A stretch of DNA of 64,000 nucleotides from Streptomyces sp. A2-16 (GTDB taxonomy: Bacteria > Actinomycetota > Actinomycetes > Streptomycetales > Streptomycetaceae): the NCBI RefSeq assembly GCF_018128905.1, contig NZ_CP063808.1, positions 6,324,001 through 6,388,000 on the forward strand. The letters run 5' to 3'. Below the pieces are notes generated by a model. It did no database searches and had not been told where the DNA came from. It saw only the letters and a program-made list of their open reading frames with translations. Positions 15,960 through 24,678 of the stretch are shown piece by piece. Each line of letters opens with the position of its first letter. The stretch's first letter is position 1. A program made the position numbers and the translations under genes.

Positions 15960-17092
15960 CAGCGCATGAACAGCCGCGGCTGGTTCATCCCGAGCACGGC
16001 GACCGGATGCCCGGAGCGCCGGTAGACGGCCAGGACGTTGCGGTCGTCCCGGGCGCCTTCCTCGATCGTCACGCTGTCGGCCGCGGCCGCGTGACCGGCG
16101 AACTGGATCTTCACGCCGTACTGGTCGGACCAGAAGTACGGCGGCCTCGGCGTGGCCGGTTCCACCGCGCCGCCCGCCAGCAGCGCGGTCACGGCCGCGT
16201 CGGGCCGCTCCCGGGCGCCGGTCCAGTGCTCGACGCGACGGTGCAGGCCCGCGCGCGGGTCGTACCAGGAGGCGCAGTCGCCGACCGCGACCACGCCGGG
16301 CAGACCGGTGCGGCCGTCGGCGCCGCACCTGACGCCGTCGTCGAGTTCGAGACCGGAGCCCGCGAGCCACTCGACGCAGGGCCGGGCGCCGACCCCCACG
16401 ACCACGATGTCGGCGGGGATGCCACGGCCGTCCTCCAGCAGGACGGTGTCGACGCGGCCCTCGCCGGCCAGTCCCCTGACGCCCACGCCGCACAGCAGCC
16501 GTACGCCGTGGTCCGCGTGGAGCGCGGAGACGATCCCGCCCATGGTCGCGCCGAGAGGTCCGGCCAGCGGGGTGGGGGCGGCTTCCACGACGGTCACGTC
16601 GAGCCCGAGGGCGTACGCGGTGGAGGCGACCTCGGCGCCGATGAAGCCGCCGCCGATCACCACCAGCCGTCCGCCGCGGGCCAGTTCGTCGCGCAGGGCG
16701 CGGGCGTCGTCCAGGGTGCGCAGGGTGTGCACCCCGGCCAGACCGTCCGTGCCGGGCAGGGTCCGGGCGGCGGCGCCGGTCGCGATGACGACGCCGTCCG
16801 CCCGTACCTGGCTGCCGTCGGCGAGCCGTACGGCGCGCTGCGGGCCGTCGAGGCCGACGGCGCGGACGCCGAGCAGCCACTCCACCCGCAGGTCCTCCTC
16901 GTCCGACTCCAGGGCGAGATCGGTCTCGCCCAGGGAGCCGGCCAGGAATTCCTTGGACAACGGGGGCCTGTCGTACGGACGGTGGAGTTCGTCGCCGATG
17001 ACGACGAGCCGTCCGTCGTAGCCCTGCTTCCGCAGCGAGCGCGCCGCCGACAGACCGGCGAGCGAGGCGCCCACCACGGCGACCGTCCTCAC
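15932..17092 (-). CDS. FAD-dependent ferredoxin reductase of the Rieske system
   Basis: NAD(P)H:ferredoxin reductase of the class III dioxygenase type, 386 residues. It has the FAD motif VAVVGASLAGLSAARSL at the N-terminus, the NADH motif LVVIGGGFIGAEVAS near residue 145, and VGVGARPCVEWLAGSG with PGVVAVGDCA for the FAD tail. It should pass electrons to the small Rieske ferredoxin encoded just upstream. GTG 17092 overlaps the ferredoxin stop by 4 bp (GTGA), implying coupled translation. In Pseudomonas the partner of GbcA is a single flavin/plant-ferredoxin protein, so this is a different electron chain for what looks like the same reaction. Confidence 0.9.
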   Translation of the reverse strand: MRTVAVVGASLAGLSAARSLRKQGYDGRLVVIGDELHRPYDRPPLSKEFLAGSLGETDLALESDEEDLRVEWLLGVRAVGLDGPQRAVRLADGSQVRADGVVIATGAAARTLPGTDGLAGVHTLRTLDDARALRDELARGGRLVVIGGGFIGAEVASTAYALGLDVTVVEAAPTPLAGPLGATMGGIVSALHADHGVRLLCGVGVRGLAGEGRVDTVLLEDGRGIPADIVVVGVGARPCVEWLAGSGLELDDGVRCGADGRTGLPGVVAVGDCASWYDPRAGLHRRVEHWTGARERPDAAVTALLAGGAVEPATPRPPYFWSDQYGVKIQFAGHAAAADSVTIEEGARDDRNVLAVYRRSGHPVAVLGMNQPRLFMRWRKQLAAAA

Positions 17093-17451
17093 GCGGGTCC
17101 GCCGGCGAGCCTGGCCGCGACGCAGGGCGGCAGGTTGGGCGCGTCCAGGGAGAGCCGGACGTAGATCATGCCGTCCTCGACGTGGACCTCGTGGGTGCGC
17201 ACCGGACGCTTGGCCGGCGGGGCGTCGACGGCACCGGTGCGCAGGTCGAACTTCGAGGCGTGCAGCGGGCATTCGACCTCGCAGCCCTCCAGCCAGCCGT
17301 CGGCGAGCGAGGCGTCCTGATGGGTGCAGGTGTCGTCGATGGCGAAGACCTCGCCGTCGTCGGTGTGGAACACCGAGACCGGCGGATCGATGTCGAGCCG
17401 GTAGGCCTCGCCTCGGGGGAGATCCACGAGACGGCACGCGGGAATCATCAT
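17089..17451 (-). CDS. Rieske-type [2Fe-2S] ferredoxin
   Basis: Soluble Rieske ferredoxin, 120 residues, with CTHQDASLADG and CPLHAS (Cys-X-His and Cys-X2-His ligand pairs about 17 residues apart). It belongs to the BphF/NirD-like class that carries electrons from a FAD reductase to a Rieske oxygenase. It is the first gene of the operon ferredoxin-reductase-oxygenase. Three cluster-type operators lie in the 160-bp upstream region. The C-terminal ~25 residues are Pro/Ala-rich and beyond the fold. Confidence 0.9.
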   Translation of the reverse strand: MMIPACRLVDLPRGEAYRLDIDPPVSVFHTDDGEVFAIDDTCTHQDASLADGWLEGCEVECPLHASKFDLRTGAVDAPPAKRPVRTHEVHVEDGMIYVRLSLDAPNLPPCVAARLAGGPA

Positions 17452-17478
17452 GACACCTCGGTGCGTATAGCGAAACGG

Positions 17479-17495
17479 ATTGCGTTGAACGCAAC
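17479..17495. promoter_or_regulatory. 17-bp IclR-type operator, Rieske operon (proximal)
   Basis: ATTGC-GTTGAAC-GCAAC has one mismatch in the outer left base. Internally TTGCGTT-G-AACGCAA is a perfect 15-bp palindrome, the most symmetrical of the set. It is centred 36 bp upstream of the ferredoxin start. Confidence 0.7.
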
Positions 17496-17562
17496 GTCAG
17501 TTTGAGGGCGGCCGCAAACCCTTGTCAAGGAGTCCAAAGGACGGACGCATCGGGGATTTCGC

Positions 17563-17579
17563 GTTGCTTCATGTGCAAC
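17563..17579. promoter_or_regulatory. 17-bp IclR-type operator, Rieske operon (distal)
   Basis: GTTGC-TTCATGT-GCAAC has exact arms. It lies 84 bp from the proximal operator, similar to the 81 bp between the two operators at betA/iclR2. A weaker third copy (TCTGC-GTGATGC-ACAAC) follows at 17582-17598. Confidence 0.65.
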
Positions 17580-17611
17580 GCTCTGCGTGATGCACAACAC
17601 CGCGCGCCCGC

Positions 17612-18697
17612 TCACAGCACCACCACGGACCGCAGCACCTCGCCGCGGTGCATCTTCTCGAACGCCTTCTCCACGTCCCCGAGGCCGATGGTCTCGGAGA
17701 CGAAGGCGTCCAGGTCGAAGCGCCCGCCCAGGTAGAGGTCGACGAGGGCCGGGAAGTCGCGCGAGGGCAGGCAGTCGCCGTACCAGCTGGACTTCAGGGC
17801 ACCACCGCGCCCGAAGACGTCGAGCAGCGGCAGCTCCAGTTTCATCTCCGGGGTCGGCACCCCGACCAGCACGACAGTGCCGGCGAGGTCACGGGCGTAG
17901 AAGGCCTGCCGGTACGTCTCGGGGCGGCCGACCGCCTCGACGACCACGTCGGCGCCGAAGCCGCCGGTCAGCTCGCGCACCGCCGCCACGACGTCCGTCG
18001 CCGAGCCGTCGACGGTGTGGGTGGCGCCCATCCTCGTGGCCCGCTCCAGCTTGCGCGTGTCGACGTCGACGGCGATGACCTTGGTCGCGCCCGCGAGCCG
18101 TGCCCCCGCGACGGCGGCCATGCCGACGCCGCCGCACCCGATGACGGCGACGGAGTCCCCGCGGCCCACGGCACCGGTGTTCACGGCCGCGCCGAAGCCC
18201 GCCATCACACCGCAGCCGAGGAGTCCCGCGGCGGTGGCCGGGGCCGCCGGGTCCACCCTGGTGCACTGTCCGGCGGCGACCAGGGTCTTCTCAGCGAAGG
18301 CACCGATGCCGAGGGCGGGCGAGAGCGGGGTGCCGTCGAGCAGGGTCATCGGCTGGGTCGCGTTGTGGGTGGCGAAGCAGTACCAGGGCCTGCCCTTGCT
18401 GCAGGCCCGGCACTTTCCGCACACCGCCCGCCAGTTGAGGATGACGAAGTCACCCGGTTCCAGACCGGTGACGTCCTCGCCGACGGCCTCGACGCGTCCG
18501 GCCGCCTCGTGTCCGAGCAGGAAGGGGAAGTCGTCGTTGATCCCGCCCTCCCGGTAGTGGAGATCGGTGTGGCAGACCCCGCACGCCTCGACCTTCACCA
18601 GCGCCTCGCCCGGTCCGGGGTCGGGGACCACGATCGTCTCGACGGAGACCGGGGCTCCCTTCGCGCGGGCGACGACAGCACGAACCTCATGAGCCAT
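17612..18697 (-). CDS. mscR: S-(hydroxymethyl)mycothiol dehydrogenase
   Basis: Zinc alcohol dehydrogenase-family enzyme, 361 residues. It oxidises the spontaneous adduct of formaldehyde and mycothiol, the actinobacterial counterpart of glutathione-dependent formaldehyde dehydrogenase. The catalytic-zinc region is CGVCHTDLHYREGG with GHEAAG. The structural-zinc loop is CGKCRACSKGRPWYC, and the NAD-binding motif is VAVIGCGGVGMAAVAGARLAG. ATG 18697 has GGAGGA upstream. It sits at the end of the betaine cluster, where a Rieske demethylase would release formaldehyde. Sequence features fit the mycothiol enzyme better than a plain alcohol dehydrogenase. A degenerate cluster operator lies upstream. 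Confidence 0.9.
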   Translation of the reverse strand: MAHEVRAVVARAKGAPVSVETIVVPDPGPGEALVKVEACGVCHTDLHYREGGINDDFPFLLGHEAAGRVEAVGEDVTGLEPGDFVILNWRAVCGKCRACSKGRPWYCFATHNATQPMTLLDGTPLSPALGIGAFAEKTLVAAGQCTRVDPAAPATAAGLLGCGVMAGFGAAVNTGAVGRGDSVAVIGCGGVGMAAVAGARLAGATKVIAVDVDTRKLERATRMGATHTVDGSATDVVAAVRELTGGFGADVVVEAVGRPETYRQAFYARDLAGTVVLVGVPTPEMKLELPLLDVFGRGGALKSSWYGDCLPSRDFPALVDLYLGGRFDLDAFVSETIGLGDVEKAFEKMHRGEVLRSVVVL

Positions 18698-18740
18698 GGG
18701 TCACTCCTCCGGCAGACCTGCGGGTTGCCTCATCCGATAC

Positions 18741-18759
18741 ACGCATCACCATGCGCAAC
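18741..18759. promoter_or_regulatory. Degenerate operator half-sites, mscR
   Basis: On the gene's strand this reads GTTGCGCAT-GGTG-ATGCGT. The left half matches the cluster half-site GTTGCGCAT; the right half diverges from GCAAC. It is centred 53 bp upstream of the mscR start. Plausible but weak member of the operator set. Confidence 0.35.
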
Positions 18760-18954
18760 TGAGCATCGAGGAGGGTCGGCCACGGGTCAAGAGGTCGGTT
18801 CCGGCCGGATCGCCGCGACGGACCCTTCCGGACAGGTCCATCCGCCCCTCGAAGGGGTTGGGTCAAGAAAGGACAGTTGACGACATGTCCCCACGGTGAG
18901 CGCCCTGGTGCACTGAGATGGCCCCGACCGGCGCACGCACGGGCAGGGATGGAC

Positions 18955-21075
18955 ATGGGCAACGTCGTGAATCCACAGCCACCGGGGCAGACACAGCCCG
19001 ACACCCAGCACGCGTGCCTGCGCGGCGGGGGTTCTCCGGGGGCGGGCATGTCGGGGGCGGGCGCTTCGGCTGCGGCCGCCTCAGGGGCGGGGACTTCCTG
19101 TACGGCCGTCTCAGGAGCCCCCACCGCAGAGGCCCCGGCCCCGGCCCTGGCCCCGGACATCCTCACCCCGAAGGCAGCCGTCCCGGGACGCCCCCGCTCC
19201 GCACCCCCCGTCTCCGGAGCCGCCGAGGAGCGGTTTCGGGGGCTGCTGGAGGCCGCGCCGGACGCCATGGTCATCGTCGACGACGCCGGGATCATCAAGC
19301 TCGTCAACGCACAGACCGAGGCACTCTTCGGCTACGCCCGCGAGGACCTGCTCGGCCGTCCCGTCGAACTGCTCATGCCGCACCGCTTCCGCGGCCAGCA
19401 CGGCGTGCACCGCGGCCGGTACGCCGCCAACCGCCAGGTCCGGCCGATGGGCGCCGGACTCGATCTGCACGGCCTGCGCCAGGACGGCACCGAGTTCCCC
19501 GTCGAGATCAGCCTGAGCCCGATGGAGACGGCGGACGGCCTGCTGGTCTCCGCCGCCGTCCGGGACGTCAGCGACCGCAAGGCCGCCGAGGCCCGCATCA
19601 ACGAACTGGCCGCGCTCGTCGAGTCCTCCCAGGACGCGATCCTCGCCAAGACCCTGGACGGCTACATCACCTACTGGAACGCGGCCGCCCAGCGGCTGTA
19701 CGGCTACACCGCCGAGGAGGCCATCGGCCGCCACGTGTCGATGCTCTCCCCCGCCGCACTGCACGGCGACATCAACGCCCTGCTGAAACGGCTGCGGCAC
19801 GGCGAGAAGGTGGAGCACTTCGAGACACTGCGGGTCACCAAGCACGGCGCCCTTCTGGACGTCGACGTCACCCTGTGGCCGACCCGGGACACCCAGGGCA
19901 AGGTCGTCGGAGCCTGCGCCATCGTCCGGGACATCAGCGACCGCAAACGCGCGGAGGCCGAACTCACCGAACTGTACGAGCAGCAGCGGCACATCGCGCT
20001 CACCCTCCAGCGCAGCCTCATGGGCACCCCGCCCGCCCTGCCCGGCCTCGCCACCGCCAGCCGCTACCGCCCGGCCACCCAGGGCGCCGGCGTCGGCGGC
20101 GACTGGTTCGACCTGATCCCCCTCGGGGCCGGGCGCGTGGGGGTGCTCATCGGCGACGTCATGGGCCGCGGCCTGGAGGCGGCCGCCGTCATGGGCCAGC
20201 TGCGCTCGGCCGCGCACGCTCTCGCCAAGACCGGGATGCAGCCACGGCAGCTGATGCAGGAGCTGGAGAGCTGCGTCACCGACCTCGACGTCCCCGACCA
20301 GCTCGTCACCTGCTGCTATCTGACGATCGCCCCGGACACCGGCACGGTCACCGTCTGCTCCGCCGGCCATCTGCCGACCCTGGTCGCCATCCCCGGCGAG
20401 GGGGTGCGCAGCCTGGCCGTACCGGTCAACGCGCCGCTCGGGGTCGGTGACGTGCTCTACGAGCAGTCGTCCGTGGCGGTCCCGCCCGGTGCCACCCTCA
20501 TCCTCTACACCGACGGCCTCATCGAGACTCCCGGCAGCGACATCGAGGAACGCGTCGGTGAACTCACCTCGGTGCTCGCCGAGTTCTTCCTCGTCCCGCC
20601 GTGCCTGGAGGCCGCCGCCGACCACGTCCTCGCCGGCCTGCTGCCGGACGCGGAGAGCCACAACGACGACGTCACCCTCCTGCTCGCCCAGTTGCCGGAC
20701 GCGCCGCCGGACGCGGTGACCACCGACCTCGCCTCCGCCCCCTCGTCGGTCCCGGAGGGCAGGGCCTTCCTGAACAAGGCCCTGCTCTCCTGGGACTGCG
20801 TCTCCCTGGCGGACGAGGCGCTGCTTCTGATCTCCGAGATCCTCACCAACGCCGTCCAGCACGCCGAGGGCCCCATCGGCGTCCGCCTGTGCCGCACGGC
20901 CACCGGTCTCACCGTCGAGGTGAGCGACCACAGCCCGCATCTGCCCCAGCCCCGCCGCGCCGCCGACGACGAGGAGTCCGGCCGCGGCCTCCTCCTGGTC
21001 AGGACCCTCGCCGACACCTGGGGCGTCCGCCCGACGGACGAGGGCAAGACGACCTGGTTCACGCTGAAGCTGTGA
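18955..21075 (+). CDS. PAS-PAS-SpoIIE phosphatase-HATPase regulator
   Basis: Cytoplasmic multidomain signalling protein, 706 residues. An Ala/Gly/Pro-rich N-terminus (1-~85) leads to PAS1 (~90-205, EERFRGLLEAAPDAMVIVDD) and PAS2 (~215-335, SSQDAILAKTLDGYITYWN). A PP2C/SpoIIE phosphatase follows (~345-580, with GGDWFDLIPL, IGDVMGRGLEAA and SHNDDVTLLL as metal-binding motifs). A RsbW-like HATPase ends the protein (~590-706, with SEILTNAVQHAEG and GRGLLLVRTLAD). This layout is common in Streptomyces and is thought to act on anti-sigma-factor antagonists by partner switching. ATG 18955 has AGGG 6 nt upstream; ATG 18949 has no usable spacing. No sigma-factor gene lies nearby. No TM segment is seen. 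Confidence 0.88.
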   Translation: MGNVVNPQPPGQTQPDTQHACLRGGGSPGAGMSGAGASAAAASGAGTSCTAVSGAPTAEAPAPALAPDILTPKAAVPGRPRSAPPVSGAAEERFRGLLEAAPDAMVIVDDAGIIKLVNAQTEALFGYAREDLLGRPVELLMPHRFRGQHGVHRGRYAANRQVRPMGAGLDLHGLRQDGTEFPVEISLSPMETADGLLVSAAVRDVSDRKAAEARINELAALVESSQDAILAKTLDGYITYWNAAAQRLYGYTAEEAIGRHVSMLSPAALHGDINALLKRLRHGEKVEHFETLRVTKHGALLDVDVTLWPTRDTQGKVVGACAIVRDISDRKRAEAELTELYEQQRHIALTLQRSLMGTPPALPGLATASRYRPATQGAGVGGDWFDLIPLGAGRVGVLIGDVMGRGLEAAAVMGQLRSAAHALAKTGMQPRQLMQELESCVTDLDVPDQLVTCCYLTIAPDTGTVTVCSAGHLPTLVAIPGEGVRSLAVPVNAPLGVGDVLYEQSSVAVPPGATLILYTDGLIETPGSDIEERVGELTSVLAEFFLVPPCLEAAADHVLAGLLPDAESHNDDVTLLLAQLPDAPPDAVTTDLASAPSSVPEGRAFLNKALLSWDCVSLADEALLLISEILTNAVQHAEGPIGVRLCRTATGLTVEVSDHSPHLPQPRRAADDEESGRGLLLVRTLADTWGVRPTDEGKTTWFTLKL

Positions 21076-21138
21076 GACCGGCTCGCGCGCGAGCGCCCGG
21101 ACGGGCCCGGAGCCGCGCGAGCGGAAACGCCCCACGAC

Positions 21139-21231
21139 CGCCCCGCACGCCCTGCGACGCCGTGCCCGCCCCGCACGCCCTGCGACGCCCCGTGCCCGCC
21201 CCGAACGCCGTGCGACGCCCCGAACGCCGTG
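21139..21231. repeat. GC-rich imperfect tandem repeat
   Basis: Three to four imperfect copies of a ~29-bp unit (CGCCCCGCACGCCCTGCGACGC at 21139 and 21168, then a variant from 21198 and a fragment) fill the space between two convergent genes. It does not look coding. It may act as a transcription barrier or simply be slippage-prone sequence. Confidence 0.6.
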
Positions 21232-23607
<2,376 letters not shown>

Positions 23608-23661
23608 GATCTTTCGTCCTCCCGTTACGACAACTTCGAACACTATGTCGACGCGCGCGTC

Positions 23662-24009
23662 TCAGCGCAGCTCCTGGACCCGGATCAGATGTCCCGCGGG
23701 GTCCAGGAAGGCACAGTCCCGGATGCCGTACCGCTGCTCGATCGGCTCCTGGATCACTTCGGCCCGGGCCTGGAGCCGCTCGAAGACGGCGTCGAGGTCG
23801 GGAGCGGCGAGCAGGAGCCCGGGCTCGTCGCCCGCCGGGCACAGGACGAGGGACGTGCCGGCCTGCCCCGCGGGACCGACCGTGATCCACCGCATCCGGC
23901 CACGGCCGACGTCACCGCGGACCTGGAAGCCCAGGACGTCCCGGTAGAAGGCCAGCGAGGCCTCGGGGTCGTCGTGCGGGAGGAAGCTCGCCCGGATCGT
24001 GAAGTCCAT
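23662..24009 (-). CDS. VOC (glyoxalase/bleomycin-resistance) protein
   Basis: Single-domain vicinal oxygen chelate protein, 115 residues. It starts MDFTIRASFLPHDDPEASLAFYRDVLGFQV, whose pattern is typical of the fold, and ends with the metal-site strand DCAFLDPAGHLIRVQEL. These proteins bind metals and small molecules as glyoxalases, dioxygenases or drug-sequestering proteins; the substrate cannot be told. I chose ATG 24009; a GTG at 24018 is also possible and no ribosome site decides. It sits between a TetR gene and the UvrA-like gene, with 54-bp gaps on either side. A binding or detoxification role linked to the UvrA-like protein is inference. Confidence 0.78.
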   Translation of the reverse strand: MDFTIRASFLPHDDPEASLAFYRDVLGFQVRGDVGRGRMRWITVGPAGQAGTSLVLCPAGDEPGLLLAAPDLDAVFERLQARAEVIQEPIEQRYGIRDCAFLDPAGHLIRVQELR

Positions 24010-24063
24010 GTCCGTCACGCTAGCCACGGCCCCGGGCCGGCGCTTCTCGAATCCTGACCGGTC

Positions 24064-24654
24064 TCAGCGCACCAGGCCCGCGATGTGCTCCGTGACCGTG
24101 TCGAGGATGTCCGCCCAGGCGCCCGCGTCACCGAGGACCAGGTAGTTGAGGGTGAGCCCGTCGGTCATGGCCGCGAGATAGCGGGCCAGCACGGAGACGG
24201 GCACCCTCAGCTCCAGATCCATCCCCTTGCGGAGCTGCTCGATCAGCTCGGCGTAGGCCTCGCCGTAGAGTTCGTACTGGCGTCGGGCCAGGTGCTCGAA
24301 CCCGGGCTCGCGCAGGGCGTACTGGGTGAGTTCGTAGGTGAGCATGTGCGCCTCGGGGTTGGCGCGGACGTGGTCCCAGTACGCCCGGAACCCGGCGGCC
24401 ACGGTCTCCTCCAGGGTGTCCCTGGGCCGCAGTGCCTCCTGGACGACGCTCACCGAGTGGTCGGTGAGCGTCGTGATCACGGCCTCGATCAGGGCCTGCT
24501 TTGAGTCGAAGCAGTAGTGGAAGACGCTGAGGGACACCCCGGCCTCGGCGGCGATGGACCGGGTCGTCGTCCTCGCGACGCCGTCCCGGGCCATCGCCCT
24601 GATCGCCGCCTCCGTCAGCTGTCTGCGCCGTTCGGCCGACGGCATGCGTGCCAT
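24064..24654 (-). CDS. TetR-family regulator
   Basis: TetR-type repressor, 196 residues. The N-terminal HTH (about 10-57) contains TTTRSIAAEAGVSLSVFHYCF. The remainder is an all-helical ligand-binding domain with YELTQYALREPGFEHLARRQYELY. The C-terminal domain resembles the BetI-like subgroup, but there is no bet gene adjacent and its genomic partners are the VOC and UvrA-like genes. It is most likely their repressor. It starts 24 bp after the stop of the M19-like hydrolase gene. I see no strong palindrome in that gap, so its operator may lie elsewhere in the set. Confidence 0.85.
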   Translation of the reverse strand: MARMPSAERRRQLTEAAIRAMARDGVARTTTRSIAAEAGVSLSVFHYCFDSKQALIEAVITTLTDHSVSVVQEALRPRDTLEETVAAGFRAYWDHVRANPEAHMLTYELTQYALREPGFEHLARRQYELYGEAYAELIEQLRKGMDLELRVPVSVLARYLAAMTDGLTLNYLVLGDAGAWADILDTVTEHIAGLVR

Positions 24655-24678
24655 GCGTATCCCCCGCTGTCGATGAAA

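Noticed and set aside
23650..23661. GACGCGCGCGTC palindrome before the UvrA-like gene
   Set aside because: Alternating CG sequence gives such palindromes by chance in high-GC DNA, and it overlaps the VOC stop.
24064..24654. TetR gene as BetI, the choline-responsive repressor
   Set aside because: It is 5 kb outside the betaine cluster, beside VOC and UvrA-like genes, and the cluster operators are IclR-like rather than BetI-like.
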